This document shows, in pieces, positions 33,713 through 45,489 of a stretch of 64,000 nt of DNA. Each line of letters starts with the position of its first letter. The first letter of the stretch is position 1. The notes below the pieces were generated by a model. It had not been told where the DNA came from. It made no database searches and worked only from the letters and a program-made list of their open reading frames with translations. The position numbers and the translations under genes were made by a program. The DNA comes from Trematomus loennbergii (Eukaryota > Chordata > Actinopteri > Perciformes > Nototheniidae), in contig JAAOOA010000060.1 in NCBI GenBank assembly GCA_012861695.1, positions 6,798,697-6,862,696 on the forward strand, in the 5' to 3' direction.

Positions 33713-36221
33713 CTATAACGTCTGTGAGGAAAACGTTGTACCCACCAGGACTGTACGGTGTTTTCCCAACAACAAACCCTGGATTACCCCTGGAATAAAG
33801 GTTCTCCTGAAGGACAAAAAGAGGGCCTTCAGATCTGGCAACAGAGAGGAGCTGAAGACTGTACAGAGGTGGAAAATCAGAGAGGGGAAAAACAGCTACA
33901 GGAAGAGGATGGAGGAACAGCTGCTGCAGAGGAACGTCAGCGGAGTCTGGAGAGACCTGAAAACCATCTCTGGCTACAAAGAGCCAGACTCCCAGGTCTG
34001 GGGGGACCACCAGTGGGCAAACGACTTGAATAACTTCTTCAACAGATTTGATCAGTCATGCGCCCCCCCCCCCCCCTCCCACCTCTACTCAGCCCCCGGC
34101 CATCAGCTCACAGACACCTCGCACATCAGCCCCTGGTTCTTCTCCACCCGCTGACAACACCTTGTCCCTCACAACCAACCAGGTGAGGAGGGAGCTGCAG
34201 AAGTGTAACTCCTAGATTCCACCGGGTCCGTCTGCGGCGCGTTACGGGCGCGTTACGGGCTCGTTACGGACGCTACAGCTCAGAAGCGTCCCAGAAGCAT
34301 CCCAGAAGCATCCCAGAAGCATCCCAGAAGCGGCTCGGCGCAGGGCTCCTCTAAAATTAGGATCGAATCCTATTTTTGTCGCGGCGCAGCCGTAACGTAA
34401 GGTCGGGCAGGCAGGAAGTGGAACGTTCAGAGCATATATAGCATATATATATAGATATATACACACACACACAAACAAATTTTGCAGACCCTATCCCTCC
34501 GTAGTCTTTCAAGTAGGAGGAGAAATGCCAGCGTTCTCCTCCGGTTTACAGGCAGTGTGTAAATTATATATATAGAATAATTATGATGATGAATGCATTT
34601 TTTTACCACTAAAATACAGCAACACATCTTTGATTCATGTCGTTGATAACTGGAATATTACAGTTATTATTAACTTTGTCTGTACAAAGTAGCCTGTCCA
34701 GGAAATATGCCCAAATCAACAAAAACTGCGAGCCGGCAGGCAAGAAGCTCCGCTTCTGAAATGCTTCTGAAACGCGCCTGGTAGGGTATGACGCCGGAGG
34801 AGGCCGGACCAAAACCGCGGCGCAGCCGTAACGCGGCGCAGACGGACCCGGTGGAATCTAGGGGTAAGGCGAGGAAAGCGGCGGGTCCAGATGGCATCAA
34901 CTCGAGGCTCCTCAAATCCTGTGCGGATCAGCTGTGTGGGATTGTGGAGCTTCTATTCAACCTGAGCCTGAAGCAAGGGAGGGTACCACAACTGTGGAAG
35001 ACGTCCTGTGTGGTACCTGTGCCAAAGACCCCTCGTCCCAAGGAATTCAACAGCTACCGGCCTGTGGCGCTGACATCACAGCTGATGAAGACCCTGGAGA
35101 GGCTGGTCCTTGGACACCTCCGGCCCATTGTGGCACCATCAATGGACCCGCTGCAGTTCGCCTACCAGCCTGCCATCGGGGTGGATGACGCCGTCATCTA
35201 CCTGCTGCAGAGGTCCCTCTCCCACCTGGAGAAGCCGAGGGGCACTGGCACTGTGAGGATCATGTTCTTTGATTTCTCCAGTGCCTTCAACACCATCCAG
35301 CCCCCGCTCCTGGGGGACAAGCTGCAGCTCTCGGGGGTGGATCACCACCTCACCTCCTGGATCCTGGACTACCTCACCAACCGCCCACAGGGAGTGTCAA
35401 TCAGACACCAGCATCAGCAGTACGGGGGCCCCCCAGGGGACGGTGCTGGCACCGTTTCTCTTCACCCTCTACACTGCAGACTTCACCCACAACACTGCAA
35501 CCTGTCACCTGCAGAAGTTCTCTGACGACTCCGCCATCGTTGGCCTCATCTCCAACGAGGACGACAGGGAGTACAGGGAGTACAGGGAGCTGACGCAGGA
35601 CTTCACCCTCTGGTGCCAGAGGAACCACCTCCAGCTCAACGCATGAAGACCAAGGAACTGGTGGTGGATTTCAGACGGCGCCAACACTCCCCCCTGACAC
35701 CAGTGAACATCCAGGGAGCGGACATTGAGGTTGTGAAATCTTACAAATACCTGGGTGTTCACCTGAACAATAAACTGGACTGGACTGATAATTCTGCTGC
35801 TCTGTACAAGAAGGGACAGAGCAGACTCTTTCTGCTGAGGAGACTGAGGTCTTTCGGGGTGCATGGGGCACTCCTTCAGACCTTTTACAACTCTGTTGTG
35901 GCATCAGCCATTTTCTATGGTGTGGCCTGCTGGGGCAGCAGCATCTCGGCTGCTGACGGGAAGAGACTGAACAGACTGGTAAGGAAGGCCAGCTCTGTCC
36001 TGGGGAGTCCTCTGGACACTGTGGAGGTGGTGGGAGACAGGAGAATGGCAGCCAAGCTGTCCTCCCTGCTGGACAATATGTCCCACCCCCTCCAGGACAC
36101 CCTGTCCTCACTGTGCAGCTCCTTCAGCGACAGGCTGCTGCACCCCAGCTGTGACACGGAGAGATACCGCAGGTCCTTCCTTCCTGCAGCGGTCAGACTA
36201 TACAACCAGCACAGCCCCTAG
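33713..36221 (+). pseudogene. LINE reverse transcriptase, split by an inverted-repeat element
   Basis: The linker (33696-34200) includes NNKPWITPGIKVLLKDKKRA. RT resumes after the insertion at 34863 with KAAGPDGINSRLLKSCA, CVVPVPKTPRPKEFNSYRPV, FAYQPAIGVDDAV and FFDFSSAFNTIQPPLL. A frameshift near 35430 is followed by the catalytic FSDDSAIVGL box. A further shift near 35640 precedes KTKELVVDFRR, YKYLGVHLNNKLDW and the C-terminal LHPSCDTERYRRSFLPAAVR. The order is complete for a LINE RT, and at least three indels disable it. Confidence 0.88.
34211..34862. mobile_element. 652-bp terminal-inverted-repeat element (MITE)
   Basis: The ends are perfect inverted repeats starting CCTAGATTCCACCGGGTC and running about 26 bp. 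LINE coding sequence resumes immediately on each side. Inside, near the left end, a 12-base unit GAAGCATCCCA is repeated four times (34285-34330) and GCGTTACGG boxes recur at both ends. There is no coding region. The target duplication cannot be separated from the palindromic CTAG, so the superfamily is open. Confidence 0.85.
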
Positions 36222-36503
36222 TAGACCCCCCCCCTCCCCTACACACACCACAACACTGACTATATCACCCCTTGCTGCTAAATACCAATCAACTATGTGC
36301 AATATGTGCTATATGTGCAATATATATATATGCCGTTAATAACTGTGTAATTTATAACTGGCTGCTAATCCTTAGAACCGTTACAAGGTGTGTTTTTTTG
36401 CATTTTGTATCTTGTAAATTGTGTAACTTGCTGCAGTTAAATACCATCATACTATGTGCAATATGTGCTATATATGCAATATATACATTATATACATATG
36501 CCA

Positions 36504-37677
36504 TTAACCTGTTAAGCACCTAGCCTGTTTTTCATGTTTCAGGCTCGAAAATGACATGCCCAAAACAAATGACTACAACTTAACTTCTAAAAGGGTTATA
36601 TGAATAATTTCTTTTATCAAAGCAAGGTTACATCTGTGAGTTGGATGTAGAAGTGTCAGAATCAATATAAATGTTTTTTATTTTAAAGAAAATTCAGATT
36701 TTACATAGTAAAAAACTGTAAATTATAGTGTCCGTCCAAAGATTATTTTTTACAGATAGTGAAAACTACCCTTGGATGATGGGTTAGTAGACTAAAAGCT
36801 TTAGGAATCCAAAGTACAACATATAATAAGTACCCGGTATCAAGATTGATGCAAAACAAGTGACATTTGACCTTTTTAAAGAGGTTTAGCCAAAACCACC
36901 CCACCTCTGAGGTGATTTGGGTGAAAATGTTTTTTTTTCTATATCTCTGGCTTCCCTTGCTCGATTTTGATGGTTGACACACCCTTCTGACCGTTAGAGC
37001 CAATAGAATCGAAGGGGGGGCCCACATACACACTCATTGTAAAGAGAAAAGGTGGGGGCTCCGCGACTCGAAATCTAGGTTAGAGTGGAGCGAACTTTTC
37101 TTCTGGAATTTGGAAACTAAAAAGCAGTTTTATTGCTTATGGATTATCAGAAATAATTTCAAAGAAGGCACAGATACATAGAATGAACCTATGGATTAAC
37201 TGCAGGATCGTTTTTTTATCGTTTTAACGCCATTGAAGACCAGTTTTGACCAAGGTAAGCCATGTTAGCGTTTCTAGCTACTTAGCTCCACATGTTATGA
37301 TGTACGCTTTCGTTTATAGTGTCGCAAATGTTTATCACTGAGTGTTGAGGAGGGCACCATTAGATTCAGTGTCTCCAGGACACCAAAAACGAGTGGTTGG
37401 CTGTGCATCTAGGATAAGTAATAAGGGAGTTATGAGTGAGTTTAAGTGCCGTTTTAGGTTAATTTTTTTCGCTCGTGGCTAATTCAGAGGCTGAGTGCTA
37501 GCATTGTGGGTTTTTTTTGGAAAAGAAAATTAAAAAGATCAGTTAGCTGAGTTTCTTCCCGTTACATGGATATAAAACATTCATAGTTTATTAAATATTA
37601 ACATTCCTTAGACGTTGTTTCCTGCAAATAACGTGTTTTTCCGCCCGGTACCGGGCGGGCCGTGCGTAACAGGTTAA
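36504..37677. mobile_element. piggyBac-like non-autonomous element, copy C
   Basis: TTAA at 36504-36507 and 37674-37677, ends CCTGTTAAGCAC and CCTGTTACGCAC. It lies in the 3' UTR of the LINE, which resumes with AACTGTGTAATATATACCTGG. It is closely similar to copies A and B. A CCGGTACCGG palindrome lies near the right end as in copy A. Confidence 0.9.
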
Positions 37678-37910
37678 TAACTGTGTAATATATACCTGGC
37701 TGCTAAATCCTAAGAACTGTTACAGGATTTGTATTTTGGAAAGTATTTTTCTTTTACTTTTATTTTTTATATTATATTTTTATTATATCATAACTTAGTA
37801 CTTTTTTCTTAACATAGGTAACATTAAGCTGTCTGTGGCTCTTTCCTGCTGTAACGATGCAAATTTCCCCTCTGTGGGACTAATAAAGGTATTCTGATTC
37901 TGATTCTGAA

Positions 37911-38568
37911 TATTTCCCCGGAACAAAGCTTGATTTCCGCTGCCGGCAATGTAAACAACATGGGCCCCTCCTATGCAGCCCATGCTTCTACTTCCGAGTT
38001 CATTCAAGCTGCGCCGCTTCCTGACAACGTCACACCCCTGAGGACTCTGGGAACTGCAGTCCCAGCTCCAGCCACGGTTGTTGCTTCCTACCCCCCGCAG
38101 CAGCAATTCCTGACTCTTTCAGGAATCACATCTTGGCAGGCCATGACATCAATCTGGTAAAAATTATGTTATGTGGATCTGAATCTGTCAAAAGATTTGT
38201 GGACTGCGGAGATTTCTCCGTCCTACTCAAAGACAGCGACCCCAGACTATCAAAATCTCTTTCTATGGCAGAAATCATTGTGGCTTTTAGGTGTCTTCAG
38301 AGACACTATATGCGAAATCTATCCTCAGCGTAGAGAAGAGTTAGATACGTGTTTGGCCATCATTGCTGATCTTGCTCTCTCCCATGGTGGCTCTCTTTTC
38401 TATGAGTACCACGTCCTTCTCTGCTAAAGCAGCCATGTATATTCAACAGTACAATCAGAGATTAGATTGGTCAGTTATCGATCTGACTCTCATCAGCAGG
38501 CATTTCACGGGGCATAAAACCCTTGCATGCTCCATCTGTGGTTCCTTTTCACACTCAACTTCCCTGTG
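37911..38568 (+). pseudogene. gag: Ngaro gag, second part
   Basis: Gag continues after the LINE. Recognisable blocks are AAGNVNNMGPSYAAHAS (37930 frame), HDINLVKIMLCGSESV and DCGDFSVLLKDSDPRLSKSL (38133 frame), EIYPQRREELDTCLAIIADL (38173 frame) and KAAMYIQQYNQRLDWSVIDL with ACSICGSFSHSTSL (38363 frame). The successive frames show at least three indels. The last CxxC...H block is the first half of a zinc-binding motif interrupted by the L2 insertion at 38569. Confidence 0.8.
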
Positions 38569-38895
38569 ACGTGATTCAAGATGGCGCCTGTGTCGGCTCG
38601 CCGCTCGCTAGCTCTCTACCTTTATGCTGTTTTTGTTTTATGTTTGTCAGAATGTCTCTGCTCTGCTCGTTTATGATCGCCAAGCTCTCCTCCACCTCAG
38701 ACCCTCACTGGAGTTGATATTGCTGCCCAAACCTACATCTGGCAACCATAAATCGTCCCCCCCCCCTCTACTGTCGGATATCCCCACTACCTACGCCGGT
38801 CACACTGCATCCTGCCTCGCCGAAAGCGCTTTCGACGACGGGGAAAGCGTGGTGGTGCACTGGTCCATCTGAAGGCATACCTGACGGCTTCTTCT

Positions 38896-39809
38896 GTGAA
38901 TTATCCACGCCTCGGATGTCATGGCCCTCCCGCTGCACGCCAAGTGAGGGATCGGTGGATTCGCCCCGTTTTTCCGGAGCTCCGGACTCTGAGGGGCCCG
39001 CTGGCAGCTCCTCCTGCCCGACTGACTGCTCCCGGCCCGCGCGGCGTTCAACACGCACATCTTCGTCAGCTGAGACGCACTACACCTTCGGCAAGCCCGG
39101 AGCGAAAACTTTGCATGGCTTTGCTAAATGCTAGGTCGATAGCAAACAAAACGTTCCTGCTAAACGACTTCTTCACCTCTCGTGAACTGGATTTTATGTT
39201 CCTGACGGAGACCTGGGTCCACGCTGGCGAGTATACACCGTTCTCTGAACTTCTTCCTCCTGACTGTACATTCTTCAGCTCCCCCCGTGCCACTGGCCAT
39301 GGTGGGGGCATAGCATCAGTGTTTAGAGCTAGCCTCCAATGCCGATTGCTTCACCCTGTATCTAGCTATGCTAGCTTTGAGTTGCAGCTTTTTGAACTGA
39401 ACCCGGCCTCGCCTATACTCTGCGCAGTCGTGTATCGTCCGCCAAAGTGTAATAAGGATTTCATAAATGACTTTTCTGACTTTCTGTCCGGGATCATGGT
39501 GAAATATGATCGTGTTTTGATCTCCGGAGACTTCAATGTCCATGTGTGTTGCGAGTCCAAACCTCTGGTTAGGGACTTTTTAAATCTCCTTGATTCTTTG
39601 GTCTCGTTCAGTCCGTGGCTGGCCCAACACACGAAAAAGGACACACTTTGGACTTAGTATTATCGTTTGGACTGTCTGTATCTGTGGATGAAATATGTGC
39701 AGCAACGCGTATCTCAGACCATTTACCGGTTCTGTTTACAACCTCATCCCTTCCGCAGGAGTCGAATCACGTGCCCCTGCGCGTCGTCTGCGTTCGATTA
39801 ACCCCTTGA
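38896..39809 (+). pseudogene. L2 ORF2, APE endonuclease domain
   Basis: The frame 38896-39657 shows LCMALLNARSIANKTFLLND, FMFLTETWVHAGEY, GHGGGIASVFR, CAVVYRPPK and RVLISGDFNVHVC, the standard APE blocks with TETW and SGDFN. A frameshift near 39640 moves the last blocks, GHTLDLVLSFG and TRISDHLPVLF (catalytic SDH), into the neighbouring frame. The N-terminal proline-rich region before 39080 has no known fold. The nuclease would nick the target to start reverse transcription. Confidence 0.88.
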
Positions 39810-41864
39810 CTGCCTCACAGTTCTCTGATGTTTTTAATGCTTCTCCGATCTGTAAATTAGATGTGAACTGTGCTTTTAATGCTGATGAGCTTATCTCCAT
39901 GTTTGACTCGACATGCACACTAATACTGGATTCTGTTGCTCCTTTTACGCTTAGACGCACCAAAGTTCTATCAGAGCCGTGGCTCAATGACTGTACTCGT
40001 GCTCTCAGACGCGCTTGCAGGCGTGCAGAGAGAAAATGGAAAAAGGATAAACTCCATGTCTCCCTAGAAATCCTTCGTGCTTGCCTTTCTGACTACCAGA
40101 CGGCAGTCAAAGCAGCCAAAACAGAGCACATTTCTCTGTTAATCTCCAAAAACAGCCATAAACCTCAGGTTCTTTTTAATGTCCTCAACTCTATCATTAA
40201 TCCCTGTGATGTTTCTTCTATTGTCCCATCGACTACTCTCTGTGATAAGTTTCTTACATTTTTTATTGAAAAGGTATCTGCTCTTAGGCTAGCCCACACT
40301 AGTGCTACCCAGATCCTGCTCCTTTTCTGTGCCCTGCTGTCCTCGACCACTTTGAGCCTGTATCCCTCTCTTCTCTCTCGGATGTAGTCAAGCACCTGCG
40401 GCCGACAAACTGCACCTCAGACAGCATTCCCTCTCGCCTTCTCAGAGATGTTTTTGATTCAGTTGGAGCAAGTATTTTATTACTTTTAAACACCTCTCTT
40501 ACTCAGGATGTGTCCCAGCTGCCTTCAAACATGCCGTGGTTAAGCCACTCCTTAAAAAGAAAAATCTCGACCCCTCCATTCTCGCAAATTTTAGGCCCAT
40601 CTCCCAGCTACCTTTTTTATCAAAAGCCCTGGAGCGAGTAGTCTACGCCCAGCTGCAGTCTTTTTTAACCACGCATGGAATCCATGAAAAGTTTCAGTCT
40701 GGCTTCAAACCCATGCACAGCACTGAAACAGCCCTTTTAAGAGTTTTTAATGATCTGCTCCTAGCCGCCGACTCAGGTAGCCCAGCTGTCTTGGTGCTGT
40801 TAGACCTGACAGCTGCCTTTGACACTGTGGACCATAGCATCCTGCTGTCACGGCTTGAACAGTCCGCTGGCATCACAGGCTCTGCCCTTGCATGGTTCAG
40901 GTCCTACCTGACAGACCGTAGCTTCTCGGTACAGCTAGGTGCCTTCTCCTCTGCCAAAGCCCCTCTTACCTGTGGGGTTCCCCAAGGCTCGATTCTGGGC
41001 CCCATCCTTTTTCTACTGTACATACTGCCCCTAGGTTCAATACTCACAAAACATAACATTCCCTTCCACTGCTACGCCGACGATGTACAGATCTATCTGC
41101 CTCTCAAAGCAAATGTCACACTCACTACAGCAGTGATGGACTGCTTAGCAGAGATAAAATCCTGGCTGAGCAAAAACTTCTCAACCTCAACGAGAGCAAG
41201 ACTGAGGTCATCTTTTTTGGACCGCAACCTCCAGCCTCTCCGGTTGATATTCTGGGCTCTATCAAAAAAAACATCCTCCCCTCGGTCATGAACCTTGGAG
41301 TGACCTTCACTAGCACTTTTAAATTCGACAAGCAGGTCAGCACCGTAGTAAAATCCTGCTTTTTTTAAATAAGACTATTGGCCAAAACCAAGTCGTATTT
41401 ATCTTTTAAACTTAGAAAGGGTTATTAACGCCTTTGTAACCTCGAGACTGGACTATTGTAACGCTCTGTATGTGGGTATGGACCAGGCCTCAATCAAACG
41501 CTTACAGCTAGTCCAAAACGCTGCTGCACGTTTGCTGACTGGCCACAAAAAGCGTGACCACATCACCCCTATTCTGGCCTCACTACACTGGCTTCCAGTT
41601 CGGTTCAGAATTGATTTTAAAATCCTTTTATTTGTTTTTAAAGCACTAAATGGGCTGGCTCCGGCCTATATAGCTGAACTGCTCCAGCGCTACACCCCAG
41701 CCAGAGCTTTAAGGTCTGCTGACCAGCTGCTGCTGGTAGTGCCCAAGACCAGGCTAAAAACCCGAGGGCACCGAGCCTTCGCAGCAGCTGGCCCTAGGCT
41801 CTGGAACACTCTGCCCCTCCATGTGAGGTCGGCCCAGACCCTAGGGGTTTTTAAATCAAACTAA
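39695..41864 (+). pseudogene. L2 ORF2, reverse transcriptase and C-terminal domain
   Basis: The linker 39695-40387 contains RTKVLSEPWLNDCTRALRRA. RT proper (40536-41291) has [63 protein letters not shown] and the catalytic [11 protein letters not shown]. After a frameshift near 41200 come QLVQNAAARLLTG (41472 frame), LHWLPVRFRIDFKIL and PRLWNTLPLHVR, the usual L2 C-terminus. Three or more indels inactivate it. The YADD box and LHWLPV region are characteristic of L2/CR1 LINEs. Confidence 0.9.
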
Positions 41865-42078
41865 AAACACACTTCTTCTCTCTGGCTTTTAGTTAGAGCG
41901 GAGCACGACTCCTGACTTTTCCGTGTGTTTTATTTTATTTTGTTTTTTAAGATATATCTGTTGTAATTTATTGTCGTTTATTGTGTTTGTAGTAATGTGT
42001 TTTTTTACATGTACAGCACTTTGGCTCGACCAAAAATCGCTTTTAAATGTGCTTTATAAATAAAACCTGATTTGATTT

Positions 42079-42397
42079 GTGCCCAAGAACCGCTTAGCAG
42101 GAACTTTCCACGGCTAAACCTCTGCCCCAGCCTAGAAATCAAATGTTCCATACTGCTAATCACCTACCCAAGAGAGAGGTATTCCCCCCTGGATTTAAGC
42201 CTACTATATGCAACAATTTCAATGAGAATGTTTGCACGTATCCTAATTGTAAATTCATGCATGTGTGTAGTTGGTGCGGAGACGGCCACCCACGCTCGGT
42301 GTGCCCCAGAAGACTTGGCCCCGCAAATCGGGGAAATAAACATGAAGCATCCATCGACTCCAGTGAATGTTCCAGCTCTTTCCAAGGCTCTATCTAA
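42079..42397 (+). pseudogene. gag: Ngaro gag C-terminus with zinc-binding motif
   Basis: The frame reads REVFPPGFKPTICNNFNENV, then CTYPNCKFMHVCSWCGDGH and SVC. This array of cysteines and histidines is the conserved nucleic-acid-binding region of Ngaro/DIRS gag. It joins the ACSICGSFSHSTSL half-site before the L2 insertion. Pol starts in an overlapping frame from about 42340. Confidence 0.8.
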
Positions 42398-43850
42398 TCA
42401 TCCTAACATATGTTTTGTCAAATACCTTATCACAGGCTTAGTTCAAGGTTTCCTATCAGGTCTATGCTGGCTTCCAAAAGTGACCCATGTCTGCAAAAAC
42501 CTGCAGTCTGCTCTGAAAGAGCCAGGAGTAGTAGACAAGCTACTATTAAAAGAATAAAAAAAACGGATACATGATAGGCCCCCTGTTAAAACCCTTCTTT
42601 TCCATCTTCAGATCAAGCCCCATAGGGATTGCTACGAGGAAATATTCTAACAAAAAACGTCTCATTATTGATCTGTCAGCTCCCCATGATTCTTCTGTCA
42701 AGAGTATCAATAGCCTAATCCCGAAGGAGCCTTTTTCCTTGTTCTATGCTTCCGTTGATAATGCTGTACACATGATTAAGTCAGCAGTGGTCGGTGCATG
42801 GCTGGGGAAAGCAGACATTGTAGACGCCTTCAAAGTCATGCCACTTCACCCCTCTCAATGGCATATTTTTGGTGTGAAATGGCGTTCCAAGTTTTACTTC
42901 TCAGTAGTCCACGCATCTTTGACACCTTGTCAGAAGCGCTATGCTGGATACTCTACAACACCTACAAACTCCTTTTCGTCCTTCATCTTTTAGATGATTT
43001 TCTAGTAGTTGACTTTCCCTCGTCCCCACCAGCCCGCAGCATCTCCACAGTCAAAAACCTTTTCAAAGAGCTAGGCGTACCCCTTTCAGAACAGAAAACC
43101 GTAGGCCCTTCCACGCATTTAGAATTTCTCGGTATCACCCTCGATAGTGTGCTGATGCAAGCTTCACTCCCACAAGACAAGCTGTCCCGCATCAGAGAAG
43201 GCATCAAATCATGGTCTGCTGCTGTTAGTATCTCAAAAAGAGATCTCTTATCCTTATTAGGCCACCTTAACTTTGCAATGCGCATCATCCCACACGGCCG
43301 CTCATTTGCTTCACGGCTGCTAGCGCTGGCTTCTTCTGTCCAAAACCTTAAAGACATGATAGTCCTAGATGATGGTTGTCGCTCAGATCTTCGATTCTGG
43401 GCCTCTCTGTGCGAAGAGTGGAATGGTATTTCATTCTTTTATAATGACCTCGTGGAGTCTTCAGATGCTCTCCAGTTCTTCACAGATGCTGCACCTTCCA
43501 TCGGGTCCAGGGGATTCTTTGTAATGAATGGTTCGCAGATGTCTGGCCAACTCAAATTCAGTCCCTTGAAAATACTTCAAAATCTACCGCCCTCTTCGAG
43601 CTATATCCTATTGTTGTCGCTTGCTTGATTTGGGGCACCAGATGGACCAGGAAACAAATTAAACGCAGCTACTGTCGATATCATCAATAAGGGGCGCTCA
43701 AAAATACCAATGATCAACAGTCTCATGCGGCGCTTAACCTGCATGTGTAATTAATAACTTAATCTTGCAAGCTACTCATATTCCCGGGCATGTGAATCGC
43801 ATAGCTGATGCTCTGTCTCGCTTTATATTTCAGGAGTTCAAAACTATGTG
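42340..43850 (+). pseudogene. pol: Ngaro reverse transcriptase-RNase H
   Basis: Pol starts with STPVNVPALSKALSNHPN, then LVQGFLSGLCWLP. After a frameshift near 42555 come GIATRKYSNKKRLIIDLSAP and AWLGKADIVDAFKVMPLHP, which hold the first catalytic aspartate. A second shift near 42940 leads to the LLDDFLVVDFP catalytic pair. The thumb/connection reads LEFLGITLDSVLMQASLP and LLSLLGHLNFAMRIIPHGRS. RNase H reads LQFFTDAAPSIGSRGFF and later IPGHVNRIADALSRF. This arrangement is that of Ngaro/DIRS pol. No DAM-type methyltransferase was found, which favours Ngaro over DIRS1. Confidence 0.88.
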
Positions 43851-45416
43851 TCCCCAAGCGAAGCCCACCACCTTGCCATGCCCTGCGTTCCACCAAATGA
43901 CTCTGGACTAAGCACATCCAAGCCCCTTGAGGATCTCCTGTATTCTGCCTCCAAATACATGAGACTTGGTCTAGCCAAAAGCACAATTAAAGCCTACGAT
44001 TCAGCTTGGTATTTCTTCTCTTCCTTCTGCATCAACCTTCTTCTGTGTTCTTATCCATTAGATATATCTGTCGTTTGTACATTTATTGTATTCTCATTCG
44101 AATCCCGCAATCTTCAAGTGCAAAGCATAAAAGCAATGCTAGCATTGATTCAGTTCCACATTAGATGTAAAGACCCAGCATCGGAAAGCATCCTCGGGAA
44201 CCCTTCCATTCGACTGCTCCTCAACGGCCTCAAGAAGACACGTCCTCCAGGCAATGATAAAAGACTGCCTCTTACTATTTTTCTGGTGCACAAGTTGGTT
44301 TCCAAGTGAAGGCAAGGGTGTTTTTCACGATACATCAATATTATGTTGGATGCAGTCTTGTTAATGGCTTTCTTTGGGTTTCTCAGGTGTGGTGAATATA
44401 CAACAAGATCTCTCTCCTTTGATCCTCAGTATGATCTCACCTTTAATGATTTAACATTGGAAGATCAAATGTACACACTGTTTTTGAAACATTCAAAGTC
44501 TGATAGATCTGGTCAAGGAACTCAAATAATCATTGCCAAAACTAATACTGTTTTTTGTCCTCTATCTTCCATGCTCAACTTTCTGCATCATCGCCCTCGG
44601 ACACATGGGTCGGCACCCCTGTTCATTATCGATGGCTGTAAACCAGAGGTGTCAAACTCAATTTCATCACGGGCCACATTCGCATTATGGTTGCACTCAA
44701 AGGGCCGGTTGTAACTTTAAGACTATATAAAAATACATATATAAATATTTAATATATATAAAATCATGTATTATATTACATTATTTGCCTCTGCATAGGA
44801 TTATTATCGGATAGGGTAATAACTTCATAATTAACTCGGTCTGAAAGCAGAAGTCTAGGGCAAATAATTGCAAGTCTCTTCAGTGAGAATGTCACAAAAT
44901 GATTTTAAAAGAAGAAAAAAAAGTCAATTCTGAGAAAAGGGCAAATTCTGAGAAAAAAAGGCATATTTAGAAGAAAAAAAGTCAAATCTGAGAAAAAGTC
45001 AAATTTGAGATGCATTGTGCTCCATGTATGGGCAACGTGCTTCTGTAAATCGCCATGTAACCGTATAACAAACATATTATATTCTTTGCAAGCTCTTGTG
45101 GGGCCACATAAAATGAAGTCGCGGGCCGGATTTGGCCCCCGGGCCTTGAGTTTGACACCCCTGCTGTAAACCCTTGACGAGATCATGGTTCTCGTCCAAG
45201 CTGCGTGATCTCTGTCTAAGCTGTGGCCTACCCCCAGGTCGCTATTCCCCTCACTCTTTAAGAATCGGCGCTGCCACAACTGCGGCTCTCCTCCTGCCTA
45301 CCTCAACCCTGAAATCCTTGGGCCGCTGGTCATCTTCTGCATACCAGCGCTACGTCAGGCTTCATAAGAATGAGATCCTTTCAGCTCAAAGAACCATGAG
45401 CTCTTGCACTACTTGA
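43848..45416 (+). pseudogene. Ngaro tyrosine recombinase, split by a hAT MITE
   Basis: The N-terminal SAM-like domain reads LEDLLYSASKYMRLGLAKST and IKAYDSAWYFF. A stop or frameshift near 44309 is followed by LLMAFFGFLRCGEYTTRSL, which carries the first catalytic arginine. The frame is then cut at 44643 by a 520-bp hAT element and resumes at 45172 with RSWFSSKLRDLCLSCGLPPG, YSPHSLRIGAATTAALLLP (H-x-x-R) and LGRWSSSAYQRYVRLHKNE (nucleophile Tyr). The RHRY set is complete once the insertion is ignored. The enzyme would integrate circular cDNA without target duplication. Inactive here. Confidence 0.9.
44644..45163. mobile_element. hAT MITE (CAGAGGTGTCAAACTC type) in the recombinase gene
   Basis: The 8-bp duplication CTGTAAAC is at 44636-44643 and 45164-45171. 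The ends are CAGAGGTGTCAAACTCAA and its near-complement TTGAGTTTGACACCCCTG, the well-known vertebrate hAT-Charlie-like terminus. 520 bp, no coding region; several AAAAAGTCAAAT-type repeats at 44910-45010. Confidence 0.95.
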
Positions 45417-45489
45417 TAATTGAATAAATGTTTAAATGTATTTCCATTGAATTCTGTTATTGCATACCAGGTGGTTGCTGGGTTAGATT

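Larger units (their letters stand above)
32572..37910 (+). mobile_element. Rex1/L2-like LINE inserted in Ngaro gag
   Basis: A near full-length non-LTR retrotransposon: AT-rich 5' UTR, endonuclease region (from 32647), RT (to 36221), and a 3' UTR ending GGACTAATAAAGG then ATTCTGATTCTGATTCTG, a simple-repeat tail. It is itself interrupted by an inverted-repeat element (34211-34862) and a piggyBac-like MITE (36504-37677). The RT style and tail place it in the CR1/L2/Rex1 group; the precise clade is not certain. The left edge is approximate because no clear target duplication was found. Confidence 0.85.
38569..42078 (+). mobile_element. L2-type LINE inserted in Ngaro gag
   Basis: A near full-length 3.5-kb non-LTR element. 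It starts ACGTGATTCAAGATGGCGCC and ends with CAGCACTTTGGCTCGACC, AATAAA and a TGATTTGATTTG tail. The gag codons TCC CTG TGC are interrupted, with a 3-4 base TGTG overlap as the only duplication. The tail also occurs at 4567-4658, so the family has moved more than once here. Confidence 0.9.

Noticed and set aside
35671..36205. Minus-strand ORFs of 96-146 aa
   Set aside because: Shadows of the LINE reverse transcriptase, whose plus-strand reading has conserved motifs.
42079..45416. DIRS1-type element
   Set aside because: DIRS1 elements carry inverted terminal repeats and usually a methyltransferase domain. Here there are direct split repeats and no methyltransferase, so Ngaro fits.
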